Origin: Ascoidea asiatica
Lineage: Eukaryota > Ascomycota > Saccharomycetes > Ascoideales > Ascoideaceae
Reading direction: 5' to 3'
Assembly (NCBI GenBank): GCA_001600695.1
Contig: BCKQ01000003.1
Span: forward strand, 992,001-1,056,000
DNA length: 64,000 nucleotides
In this document: positions 53,101 to 62,960 of the stretch, piece after piece
Layout of the letters: every line of letters begins with the position of its first letter
Position numbering within the stretch: position 1 is the stretch's first letter
The notes under the pieces: model-generated
Databases searched by the model: none
The model's input: the letters and a program-made list of their open reading frames with translations, nothing else
Told to the model about the DNA's origin: nothing
Program-made: the position numbers and the translations under genes

Positions 53101-54172
53101 TGAAATGGTTATGAAATTGATAAAAAAATGATTGAAATTGTATATTTAAAACTCCAAAAGACAATACAAAATTTAACAAATATCAATCCATCAATAGATA
53201 TAATAGATATAAATACACAGTAATAGTAATAACAACCCTGAGTAGAAAACCGCGGAAGTGATGATATAACCGGGTATCCGGAACCCATGGCAAGTTGACG
53301 ACCGTTGACGACCTTGTTCGGATCCCTGATCTGGAAGAGACACAAACGAGGGGACTCGCCAGGCCGGTTCTCGGTTTTAACAGGCAGATTATCGATATTC
53401 TGTTACGGAACTCAGTTTGGTCACACTGTGGTGTCCGGAAATAACTAACCGACCAAGGTCTGTCAAAAGAAAGACCCGCTTTTCCTGAGAAGTGCGTCCC
53501 GCTGTTGTGTTGAGTAGATTCAAAGCAGAAAATGTGCGGCTTTTAAAGTAAAATCAGTTGTTATTGGTCAGAATAGTGGCTCGTGGGTAGAAATAAAAGA
53601 AACGGGGCAATCAAACAAGACTCAGAGTTATCCCAAAGATGTGAGACTGGAATCAGAAAACACCCGATTTGGCGGCTGAAAATCGGTTTGGAGCTCGAAA
53701 CAGTAAATGCGATGAAAACAAAAGGAGCAACCCGGTTTTGCGAGTGGGATCTGACCGGAAAGAGGCGAGAGTCCATGAAGTTAGTTTTGTGCCAGTGATA
53801 AGAATCGAAGAAGCAGCAACTGAGTTCAATGAGTTTACCATGCTAAAGCGTGAGTGAAACTGAGTGAAGTTGAGTTCCGCTCCACTTTCGGTTGGTTTCT
53901 GGGTTATAACCGGGCGCTTGAGTCAGCCTTGACTTTGACTACCGCACCGTATAAAAAGTGTTTCACCCCCGGTTCTCTTTCCTCTTTGCTCATGGCAATT
54001 TTAATCCATATTACTTTAGTATTATTATTAATTTTATTATTATTTTTTTCTATTTTCATTGGTAAATATTGAATTAGATTTTTATATATATATTGATATT
54101 TACTGTTTTTGAATAAACTCTAGTCTTCATTTCAATTAAAAAAGAATTCTCAAAGTATTTCGTTTCTTTGCC
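53101..54172. other. GC-rich 0.8 kb island and promoter of the BED-finger gene
   Basis: 53220-53990 is the most GC-rich stretch of the window, with CCGCGG, CCGGGTATCCGGAA, GTCCGGAAAT and a CCGATTT/AAATCGG hairpin (53664-53686). Short frames overlap on both strands at 53561-54072, as expected from the composition. No protein family is seen in any of them. The last 180 bases return to AT-rich leader. Confidence 0.55.
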
Positions 54173-56260
54173 ATGTCTTCAAATGCAGAAATTGAATCAA
54201 CTTTAAGTCAAGCTTTAAAAAATTTCAATGCTCCTTTTGAGAATCCATCAAATAAAAATAATTCAAATAATAATTCTAGTTTGACTGCTGTTACTTCAGT
54301 CAATTCTCCAACAGTTGAGAGCAGGACTCTTAAAAGTGAAAATAATAATAATAATAATATTACAACTAATAGTATCAGTAATACCAACAGTAACAATAAC
54401 AACCATTCTGAAAATAATGTTCATTCAACTCCAATTTCAAATCAAATTCGTATTCGAAATTTAGATCAAAATGATACTCCTAAGGTTAAAAGTCACTCAA
54501 AAAGATTACAAGGAATACCTGGATTATCAGTAATTAAAGGTTTATCAAATATGAATTCAATTCATCCTTCAATTCCAACAATGCAATCCGCAACTGTAAT
54601 ATCTCAACATTCTCCAAATAATCAAAATCAATCAACTTCAAATCAAAATCATTCAACTCCAAATCATCAATATAATACAACTCAAAGAAGAGCAAGAATA
54701 AATAAACCTGGTCAAAGATTTGGTGCAAAAAAAAAAAGTTGGGTTTGGAATTGGTTTATTCAAGATGAAGAAGATCCAAATAATGCAACTTGTGATTTTT
54801 GTAATAAATTAATTATTAGATTACCAAGTGATAAAGGTTCTCCAAAAAAATTATGTGAACATTTAAAAACTCATAGAATTACAAAAGATACTTTAAATCA
54901 AAGAAGATCTTCTTTTATACAAGATGATAATGATACTATTAATTCTTTAACTAATATTAATAATATCAATTCACTTAATCCAATAAATAATTTAAATAAT
55001 TTAAGTAATATGAATAATTTAAATAATTTAAATAACTTAAGCAATATAAATAATATGAATAATATGAGCAATATGAATAACATAAGTAATATGAATAGCA
55101 TGAATAATATCAATAATCTCACCAGTTCAAATTTCATTAATAGTAGTACATCTGGAACTCAACTTATTTCCAATTCTAATTCAAATTCAAATTCAAATAC
55201 ACATTCAAATGCAAATACTTCTGCGAATACTAATTCAGAATCAAATCCAAATTCAAATTCAAATTCAAATCACAACAATAATAATAATACTTCCTCAAAT
55301 AATAATATGAATATGAGTTTCACTAATTCTTCTAATAAAGGTAATGATAATCATGCTGCTATCAATGCCATTAATAAAACAAATTTGCTTTTACATTCAA
55401 TTTCTGGTATAAAAACTGAAAATAATAATAATACCACTACCGCCAATAACAACAATAGTAATAATAACAATAATAATAATAATGATACTAATAATATGCC
55501 ATTGGGTTTACTAGGTATGAATAGAACTGTACCATTTTTAGATCATAAAGAATTTGATAATAGTAATTATACACAAATGAAATTTCATAAAAATATAATG
55601 AATTTTTTAACTGAAAATAAATTACCAATAAAAGTTGTAAAAACTCCAAGTTTTAGACAATTAATTTATACTTTAAAACCACAAAGTGTTTTAGATTTAA
55701 ATGAATTAAATAATTTATATTCTTCTTTATTACAAGTTATTAAAAATGATCATAGAGTTCCTGATGAATATCAAATTAATCCAAATAATTCAATTAATAA
55801 TGATGTTGATGTATCTTTAAATGATGTTAATACTATCAATGATGTTAATACTGTTCATAATAATGATAATAATAATAGTGATCATAGTAATGAACATAAC
55901 ATTGAACAAAATATTGATCCTAATATTGAACAAAGTAACAATAATAATAACGATAATAATAATATTTCCAAGAATGATAGCAATGAAACTGATGTTGATC
56001 TCGATGATGTTAATAATCCTAGTATTCTCAATGCTGTAAGTATTGTAAGTAATATGACTAATTCAAATGAAGTCAATGATGATACTGATGCTAATGTCCT
56101 CACAAATACTAATAATAATCTCAATGATGGTGATGAGGACCTCAATAATGTCAATAATTCAAACATCACCACTAACGATCAAGATATCAACGATACTTCA
56201 AATAATAATGGAAACTCCAATGGAAATAATAATAACACAAATGCTACTTCATGGATTTAA
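54173..56260 (+). CDS. BED zinc-finger protein with hAT-transposase-like segment
   Basis: 695 residues. A BED-type finger lies at about 188-236: SWVWNWFIQDEED, then C207-x2-C210 and H230-x3-H234, ending LCEHLKTHRI. After an Asn-rich repeat region comes a short block at about 468-505, FHKNIMNFLTENKLPIKVV then SFRQLIYTLKPQ. It matches the conserved start of hAT transposase domains (the LPF-x-VV-x-x-x-x-FR-x-L pattern). No RNase H-like catalytic domain or hAT dimerisation C-terminus follows; the remaining 180 residues are Asn/Asp-rich. I infer a host transcription factor derived from a hAT element. The central repeats (NNLNNLSN, NMNNMSN) come from 9-base tandem repeats. Confidence 0.8.
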   Translation: MSSNAEIESTLSQALKNFNAPFENPSNKNNSNNNSSLTAVTSVNSPTVESRTLKSENNNNNNITTNSISNTNSNNNNHSENNVHSTPISNQIRIRNLDQNDTPKVKSHSKRLQGIPGLSVIKGLSNMNSIHPSIPTMQSATVISQHSPNNQNQSTSNQNHSTPNHQYNTTQRRARINKPGQRFGAKKKSWVWNWFIQDEEDPNNATCDFCNKLIIRLPSDKGSPKKLCEHLKTHRITKDTLNQRRSSFIQDDNDTINSLTNINNINSLNPINNLNNLSNMNNLNNLNNLSNINNMNNMSNMNNISNMNSMNNINNLTSSNFINSSTSGTQLISNSNSNSNSNTHSNANTSANTNSESNPNSNSNSNHNNNNNTSSNNNMNMSFTNSSNKGNDNHAAINAINKTNLLLHSISGIKTENNNNTTTANNNNSNNNNNNNNDTNNMPLGLLGMNRTVPFLDHKEFDNSNYTQMKFHKNIMNFLTENKLPIKVVKTPSFRQLIYTLKPQSVLDLNELNNLYSSLLQVIKNDHRVPDEYQINPNNSINNDVDVSLNDVNTINDVNTVHNNDNNNSDHSNEHNIEQNIDPNIEQSNNNNNDNNNISKNDSNETDVDLDDVNNPSILNAVSIVSNMTNSNEVNDDTDANVLTNTNNNLNDGDEDLNNVNNSNITTNDQDINDTSNNNGNSNGNNNNTNATSWI

Positions 56261-56988
56261 TAATCCAATCCTTTATATCCTTTTAATTTTTATTCTTTTC
56301 TTGTCTTTTCTTTCTTTTTTTAGTTCTTCTCTCAATACTTCTTCTGTCTGTATTAATCCACGTCTATTTTATTGTCTTCTTTCCTTGCGCTTCTTCTTCC
56401 ACAATTGTAAACAACCCTTTATTGTAAAAAGTAAACAACGCCAAATTTTATATTTTTTTCAACACCAAAACACAAACAAACAAAACAAACAAACCGGAAC
56501 TCTATTAAACACATGATTAAACACTTTCTTGCTGTGCCGGGATGCTGAGCTCCGTTTCAATCTCATAAAACTTTGTTCATACGAATTTTGTCTTGGTTTT
56601 TGATTTTGAATTTTTGGTTTTTTGGTTTTCTTTTAGGAACAATAAATAAAATAATTGTTAACGTTAAATAACTCAAACTCCAGAATAATATCAAATTCAA
56701 ATTCAAATTCAATTATTATCAAAGCTTTATTCAATCTTCTACTAATTTCTCAATTAGTTATTATAAATCCTACTCATATAATATATATTACAATACATCT
56801 TATCAAAATTCACTGATATTACAAATATTATATTTCAAACTAATCTCCTATTCATAGATTAGCTCACTATCCCAACTTTTTTTTTTTTTTTTTTTTTTTT
56901 ACAATAAATATAAATCATTATATAAAAGACAATTCGTTAAGTTAATTTTGTCTGAACTACCTAAAAGCTATCAGAAAGATATTAAGGT
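56261..56988. other. Intergenic before the PWWP gene
   Basis: No gene. The BED-gene 3' region is T/C-rich. TTAACGTTAA at 56657-56666, an ATTCAA hexamer repeat (56692-56715) and a run of 24 T (56877-56900) precede the next start. Confidence 0.6.
56877..56900. repeat. Poly(dT) tract of 24
   Basis: Uninterrupted T run about 90 bases upstream of the PWWP gene; such tracts exclude nucleosomes in yeast promoters. Confidence 0.9.
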
Positions 56989-59900
56989 ATGAATAAAATT
57001 AATAGCAAGCTTAATAAATCTTTAAAACGTGTGAACGCGTTACATAAACAAATTTATAAAAATAATATAATTATTGATAGACTTATTTATTCAAATAAAT
57101 TAGTTTCTGAGAACTTACTTGGAATACAAGAAGAACTTATGGAAATTAAAAATTTCTGTCAAAGTAATAATATAAATACAAATTCTAAAAAAAATAATCA
57201 AAAAGGAAATAATTCGAAAAATCAAACAGGCAAAAATAAAAATAAGAATACTAAAAGCCTCGAGCACGATAAAGAAGATCTGGAGAAAGAAATAGAAGTA
57301 ATAGAGGAAGAATCAGAGGAAAGTTCAGACTCTGAGCCAGAAAGTGAAGAAAATGATGATATAAGTAATGACAATATTAATAACAACTATAATAATTCTA
57401 AAGCTTTAGTTAGAATATCAAACTCAAAACTAGATAATTCTAGTAAACAGTTACATCAAGTGAATAACCAATTAGCAATTGGATATTTAAAAGATAACAC
57501 ATTCTCTAATCTAGATTTCAATCCAAATAATAACTCAAATCCAAATCCTTTTGAAATTTCAAATGAAAAACAAAATGATAATAAACATTCCGATATTTCA
57601 ATTCAAGAAAATTATATATTAGAATTATCTAATAAAACTCCAAAACGATTAACTAGAGCTTTAACGAAAAAATTATTAACTCCAGATATTGAAAATCCAA
57701 ATAATATTACAAATGATATTATAAATGATCAAGAAAATAGCATATTGAATAATGATCAAATACATAGTGTGAATTATGGTAAACAGTTTAAACCTGGTGA
57801 TTTTGTTCTAGCTAAAGTTCTTACATACCCACCTTGGCCATCATATATAATTCCTGAAAAACAAATACCCGCATTTTTATGGGAAAAAAGATCTAATTTT
57901 ATTATCTCACAAGGAAATACTCAAGGAACTTTAATTCCAATTGTAATGTTTGCAGATATTTCTTATTATTGGTGCCAAGAAAGTGATTTAACTATAATAA
58001 ATTTAAATTCTAAAAAAATCATGATGAAAAATTGTTTAGATAGATTAATTCCTGCAGTAGAATTATTTGAACAAAATTTTGAAAAAGAAAGATCAGCATT
58101 GAATATGGAAAAAATTTCATTTTTAAGAAAAAGACAGCGGGATCAAGATTATAGAAATTATAAAGCAAATCGTCAATTAATATTGGCTTATCAACAAGCT
58201 ACAAATTGTCAAGACCTTGAAGATTTCTGTAAAAATTATATGCATTCTAAGTTAATAAATGGAAAAAAATCTCGACATTCAAAAAATGAAGTATCGAAAA
58301 AAACAAATGGAATTAATGAGAATTTAAATAATAAAATATTACCAAAGAAAGGTAAAAAAAGAGGAAGAAAACCAAAAAAGAATATTGATTCAGATGAACA
58401 TTTAGATAATCTAGATCTCGATTTTGATTTTGAATTTAATTATCATCCTACAAAAGCCAGACACTTAACAGTAGAAAATTTAAATGCTCATAGGCAACAA
58501 CTATTGATTACAAATGAATCACCAAATCCATCAAATCAACTAGAAGATCTAGAAGGAAAAGATTATGTCAGTATAAGTAGTGATACTGATTCTGAAAGTG
58601 ATTTTTCTATTCTGTCTGTTATTCCAACTAAAAATTTAAGATCTCGACCATTAGATTCTCTGACAAATGGGACTTCTACCAAAACTAATAATCCGAAAGA
58701 AAATAACAATCAATTGACTTTAACAAACTTCTTTTCAACTCATACAGATGATATTGATTCAGATAATTTTAGTGATATAAGTATGAACTCCGACAGCGAC
58801 TTTATGGACGACAGTGATAATTCTCAAAATAATATAACCACAAATAATAATAACAATCAAAATGTGACTCATTCAATATCTTCTAACTCGGATCAATTGT
58901 CATCTAAAAGTAACATTTTAGAGAATGGGCTTCAAAAAGATACTGAAGATGAAGAAGATGATGATAGTGATGTAGAGCCTGTTGATAAAGATACCTATAA
59001 TAACACCGTTAATAATGTGGCATTGACCTCTAGTAAAAATATCGCACATCAAATAGAATCTGAACAAACTGAAATTACTTCTGCAGAAAACATCAATAAT
59101 AAAGAAAGCATTAATGATGACTTTATTAATGATAATAATAATAGAAATATTTCTCATACTAATAGTTCTACAGGTAATAAAAGAAAAAGTGTTAGATTTA
59201 TACCGAATGAAAATATTCAATTAGAAAACAATGAACTTGTGAATAATAATGAGGTTGTTCCAAATGAAAAACCAAGCAATAATGATGAGCCTTTACTAAA
59301 TAATGACATCCAATTGCCATTACATAATTATCCTTTTAATAGCAATAATTCAGATATTAATGAAGTAGATATTGGATTTCAAGAGGAGTTTATAGAAACA
59401 AATATTTCTAATATTAATTCCACAAATGATAAGCCTGATTCAGAAGATAATAACCCTCATTTTGATGAAAGTTTAAGTAGAATTTATAATGGAAAACAAG
59501 ATATAAACATAAATAGAGAAAGTACAAATGATGAAAATCGTCAATTTTTAATTACTGATCCATTAATTTTAGTTAAGAGAAATATAAATCAAAGTAATCT
59601 TAAAATAAATTCACCAACAAAAAATAATTTTCCATCAAATACCATTGATTCAATTACTAAAGAATTTGATTATCATACTGGTTTTGAATCTTATTTTGGA
59701 GAAAGTAAGAACTTACAAATACCTTCTACATTTAATAATTCAAAAACCACAAATACTAATTTTAATACTCCTGGATTTAATCCTAGTGATTTTCTTGTTG
59801 ATTATTCTGAGCAGACGAGTAATTCTAATATTGAAAGTACTGCTAATATGAATTTATCTATTGAAAATAATGCTCCTGTTAATAAAAATTCATTGATTGA

Positions 59901-60462
59901 GACTATAATATCACAAAATTCAGTTTCTAATAATAGTATTGTACAAACAAATAATATTGAGTCATCAAGCTTAGTGATACCAAATGAAATACTAAAAAGT
60001 ATAACGGATCATATTGTCACAATTGAAAACAAATCTTTGGAAGAAGATGTACAAAAAAAAGAGGAAAAAAATAATGAAAATAATAAAAATAATGAACAAA
60101 ATGAAAAAAATGAAAAAAATGAAGAATCAAATGAAAAGACAAAAAACATTTCAATACAAAATTCAAATGAACAGTCAAATGTAAGTTCAAATGAAAAATC
60201 AAATGAAGACTATATTGATCTTACCAGTGAAAAAAGCTTAGTAAATTCAAATATTCAAAAAGTGGTAGAAAATGCTGAAAAGACAAATGAAAGCTCGGAA
60301 CCTTTAACGAGTTATAATATTGAATTAGAAACTAATAGAGGAAGTTTGACTCCTGATTCAAGTAATATAAGTAATCCTCAAAGTAGAACGAGAAATAGAA
60401 TCCATAGTGATGCTGCCTTTGCTATTCCAAAAAGAATGAAATTAAATCCAATAAAAAGTTGA
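56989..60462 (+). CDS. PDP3: PWWP-domain chromatin reader, Pdp3-like (Ioc4 possible)
   Basis: PWWP domains read methylated H3K36 on transcribed chromatin; Pdp3 brings the NuA3b acetyltransferase and Ioc4 the Isw1b remodeller. 1157 residues. A helical, coiled-coil start (1-60) is followed by an acidic stretch (about 95-125). The PWWP domain begins at about 265 with KPGDFVLAKVLTYPPWPSYI (signature YPPWP at 280-284) and SYYWCQESDL from 325. The helical part after it (about 395-425, LILAYQQATNCQDLEDF) resembles the corresponding Pdp3 segment, which is why I prefer Pdp3. An AT-hook-like KRGRKPKK lies at about 456. The rest is Asn/Ser/Asp-rich with Glu/Asn repeats, ending in a basic KRMKLNPIKS. It is several times longer than yeast Pdp3. 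Confidence 0.68.
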   Translation: MNKINSKLNKSLKRVNALHKQIYKNNIIIDRLIYSNKLVSENLLGIQEELMEIKNFCQSNNINTNSKKNNQKGNNSKNQTGKNKNKNTKSLEHDKEDLEKEIEVIEEESEESSDSEPESEENDDISNDNINNNYNNSKALVRISNSKLDNSSKQLHQVNNQLAIGYLKDNTFSNLDFNPNNNSNPNPFEISNEKQNDNKHSDISIQENYILELSNKTPKRLTRALTKKLLTPDIENPNNITNDIINDQENSILNNDQIHSVNYGKQFKPGDFVLAKVLTYPPWPSYIIPEKQIPAFLWEKRSNFIISQGNTQGTLIPIVMFADISYYWCQESDLTIINLNSKKIMMKNCLDRLIPAVELFEQNFEKERSALNMEKISFLRKRQRDQDYRNYKANRQLILAYQQATNCQDLEDFCKNYMHSKLINGKKSRHSKNEVSKKTNGINENLNNKILPKKGKKRGRKPKKNIDSDEHLDNLDLDFDFEFNYHPTKARHLTVENLNAHRQQLLITNESPNPSNQLEDLEGKDYVSISSDTDSESDFSILSVIPTKNLRSRPLDSLTNGTSTKTNNPKENNNQLTLTNFFSTHTDDIDSDNFSDISMNSDSDFMDDSDNSQNNITTNNNNNQNVTHSISSNSDQLSSKSNILENGLQKDTEDEEDDDSDVEPVDKDTYNNTVNNVALTSSKNIAHQIESEQTEITSAENINNKESINDDFINDNNNRNISHTNSSTGNKRKSVRFIPNENIQLENNELVNNNEVVPNEKPSNNDEPLLNNDIQLPLHNYPFNSNNSDINEVDIGFQEEFIETNISNINSTNDKPDSEDNNPHFDESLSRIYNGKQDININRESTNDENRQFLITDPLILVKRNINQSNLKINSPTKNNFPSNTIDSITKEFDYHTGFESYFGESKNLQIPSTFNNSKTTNTNFNTPGFNPSDFLVDYSEQTSNSNIESTANMNLSIENNAPVNKNSLIETIISQNSVSNNSIVQTNNIESSSLVIPNEILKSITDHIVTIENKSLEEDVQKKEEKNNENNKNNEQNEKNEKNEESNEKTKNISIQNSNEQSNVSSNEKSNEDYIDLTSEKSLVNSNIQKVVENAEKTNESSEPLTSYNIELETNRGSLTPDSSNISNPQSRTRNRIHSDAAFAIPKRMKLNPIKS

Positions 60463-60785
60463 TATGAAATGAAATATTACATAAAATAACTATATTATGT
60501 TATGAAATATTATACGTATTTATATTTTTACCGAAGTTGCTAAAAATAATTTATCTCAGAGTTCTTAATCATTATTGCTAGTTTTTATTTATTTATTTAA
60601 TTTTTTTTTTTTTTTGTTTGATATTATTTTTTAAATTCAATTTTTATTTGGAGTGAGAAAGATCGTTTATGAATCCAGGCGGAAAAAGAAGTATTTGAAA
60701 TACTTTTTTTGTATAATATAAAAGTTTTAAACTTTTTAACAATTTATTAGTGTATTATAGTTAATTATTTATATAAAATGTATTT
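60463..60785. other. 3' intergenic between converging PDP3-like and protease genes
   Basis: Short T-rich spacer, with T run 60601-60615. No gene or further element. Confidence 0.6.
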
Positions 60786-62960
60786 TTACAATTTAGAATT
60801 TATTTTAGAATTTATCTTAGATGATATTTCAGAAGATAAAGAAGTTGAAGATAATAGAATATCTTTTTGTTCTTGTTTTAAATTCCATAAATTTTTTAAT
60901 TTTGAATTTAAATAATTCAATTGAGGTTTACTTAGAAAAATATTTGAATTTAAATTTGGGTTAAATTTAAAATAGTTTAGATTTTTAAATTCATTGATTA
61001 AAATAAGACATAAATTTATAATATGGTAAGGTATAATAATTGAAAAATTATTTAAAATTTCAAAATTATTTTCTAGGTTATTATTATCATTATTTGATAA
61101 TTTCCCATTACTTGTAATCAAACCAATTAAATTATTATTATTATCTAATATTGCACCACCTGAAGATCCATTAAAAGTTGTTGAAGAAGTTATTAATAAA
61201 GAAGGTAAATTTATATTATATTCAAAAGGTTTTGAAGTTGAAGATATTGAAATATTTAAAACTGATAATAAATTAATATGACCAATTGTAATTAAAGGAT
61301 TGAATTTATTGAAGAATAAACCATAACCTAAAGATTTTATAATTTTACCTGAATCATAAATAGTTCCATTTTCATTTTCATTTTCATTTTCATTTTCACT
61401 TAAATTGAAATCATTTGAGTATAATTTAATTGAATTTTTGGAATTTAAATTTAAGTTTAAATTAAAATTTATTAATTTTATAAAAATTATATCTAAATTT
61501 TTTATTGGAGATTTAATTAAGATTATATTTTTTTCAGATATGAAAGTAGTTGAATTTAACCAAATTTTTATTATTTGTTTTTCATTATTTAAATCAGAAT
61601 TTGAATCAGAATCAGAATCAGAATCAGAATTTGAATTTGAATTTGGGAATATAACATGATTATTTGTAATTAATAAAGTTGAAGAAATAGGTACAATTGA
61701 ACCCCAAAATAATTGAAAATCTGAATAGATTGAGATTGGGAATACATTGAAAGATATATTGTTATTATTGAAGTTAGGATTATTAGTGATTATACTATTA
61801 ATGTTGTTATTAATGATATCTTTATTTAAATCAATGAATAAATTTGAAAGTATTGGATAATTAATTAAATTTATAAAATTTTTATCAAAATTTAAAAGAA
61901 TATTAAAGATTTCAAACCAAGATATAATTAAAGATAAGTTACCATTACCATTTAATTTATTAATTGAACCAACTATCAAACCAATACTTTCATTATTTTT
62001 GTTATGAATATTAACAATACTTCCAATAATATTATCAAGATATTTTAAATCTGAGAAATATGCTATATTTTGATTATTGTTAAAACTAAAATTTAAATTA
62101 TTTATATATTGTTTATGTAATTTATTATGTGATTTAAGTTTTTGATTGTGATTATGTGATTTATTACGTAATGCAATTTGATTATTATTAATTGAATAAA
62201 TTAAATTTGAAAATAAGATGAATTTTAAGAATTGAAAAGTATTTGATAAACTAAAAGGACAAGATTTGATAATAATTTTTAATGGAAAAGTAATGTTGTT
62301 TGAATCATTATATAATTTAATTCTTAAAGGTAATAGATCATTATTTAGTTGATTTAATAATATATTATTACTGTTGATAATGGAAGTTTCATTTAGTTTA
62401 AATTTAATCAAAGATAAGTGTAAGTCAAATCTATTTAAATTTAAATTGGAATTAGAATTAGAATTAGAATTAGAATTGGAATTTGGTATGAAATTGAAAC
62501 CATTATTTAGAAAATTTGATTTTAAATAGTTTAGGAAATTTGAGTTGAATTCTTTTATGAAAGATAATTCTAAAGGTAACCAAAATAATTTTTCATTTTC
62601 ATTATTATTATTATTATTTTTGAAAATATTATCAGTGTTATTAGTAATATTAGTATTATTAGTAATATTAGTATTATTAGTACTAAAAGTGAAATAAAAT
62701 TTATAATTTGATCTGATCAAATTTATATCTAAGTTTATAATTGATAGTATAAAAGATAATAAGATTTTATTTTTATTATTTTTTATAACTATATAAATAC
62801 CGGAAACTGCAATATTCTTGATATTTTTATTGTCTTTTTTAATTAAAGATTTTGGTAATAGATGAATAGAAACAGGTTTATAAAACCAATTATATTCATT
62901 ATGTACATTATTTGAATACGAATATGAACTTGATTTTGATTTTAATTTTGATTTTGACAT
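60786..62960 (-). CDS. Trypsin-fold serine protease with C-terminal peroxisomal signal SKL (TYSND1/DEG15-like)
   Basis: 724 residues. The C-terminal third has a chymotrypsin/DegP-type triad in correct order and spacing: His435 in LLITNNHVIF, Asp490 in NLDIIFIKL, Ser600 in NGSSGGAIL, followed by NLIGLITSNGK as in DegP-type enzymes. The protein ends SKINSKL: SKL is the canonical PTS1 import signal, encoded TCT-AAA-TTG-stop. The same combination occurs in human TYSND1 and plant DEG15, peroxisomal proteases that process matrix enzymes. The N-terminal 400 residues are divergent (SIHLLPKSLI, SGIYIVI, SPFSLSNTF-like blocks) and may be a regulatory half. No transmembrane span or signal peptide is seen. 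S. cerevisiae has no such enzyme that I know of; Nma111 is nuclear and lacks SKL. Confidence 0.8.
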   Translation of the reverse strand: MSKSKLKSKSSSYSYSNNVHNEYNWFYKPVSIHLLPKSLIKKDNKNIKNIAVSGIYIVIKNNKNKILLSFILSIINLDINLIRSNYKFYFTFSTNNTNITNNTNITNNTDNIFKNNNNNNENEKLFWLPLELSFIKEFNSNFLNYLKSNFLNNGFNFIPNSNSNSNSNSNSNLNLNRFDLHLSLIKFKLNETSIINSNNILLNQLNNDLLPLRIKLYNDSNNITFPLKIIIKSCPFSLSNTFQFLKFILFSNLIYSINNNQIALRNKSHNHNQKLKSHNKLHKQYINNLNFSFNNNQNIAYFSDLKYLDNIIGSIVNIHNKNNESIGLIVGSINKLNGNGNLSLIISWFEIFNILLNFDKNFINLINYPILSNLFIDLNKDIINNNINSIITNNPNFNNNNISFNVFPISIYSDFQLFWGSIVPISSTLLITNNHVIFPNSNSNSDSDSDSDSNSDLNNEKQIIKIWLNSTTFISEKNIILIKSPIKNLDIIFIKLINFNLNLNLNSKNSIKLYSNDFNLSENENENENENGTIYDSGKIIKSLGYGLFFNKFNPLITIGHINLLSVLNISISSTSKPFEYNINLPSLLITSSTTFNGSSGGAILDNNNNLIGLITSNGKLSNNDNNNLENNFEILNNFSIIIPYHIINLCLILINEFKNLNYFKFNPNLNSNIFLSKPQLNYLNSKLKNLWNLKQEQKDILLSSTSLSSEISSKINSKINSKL

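Noticed and set aside
53561-54072. Five overlapping short frames on both strands
   Set aside because: Mutual overlap in opposite directions is expected from GC-rich sequence low in stop codons; no protein family seen.
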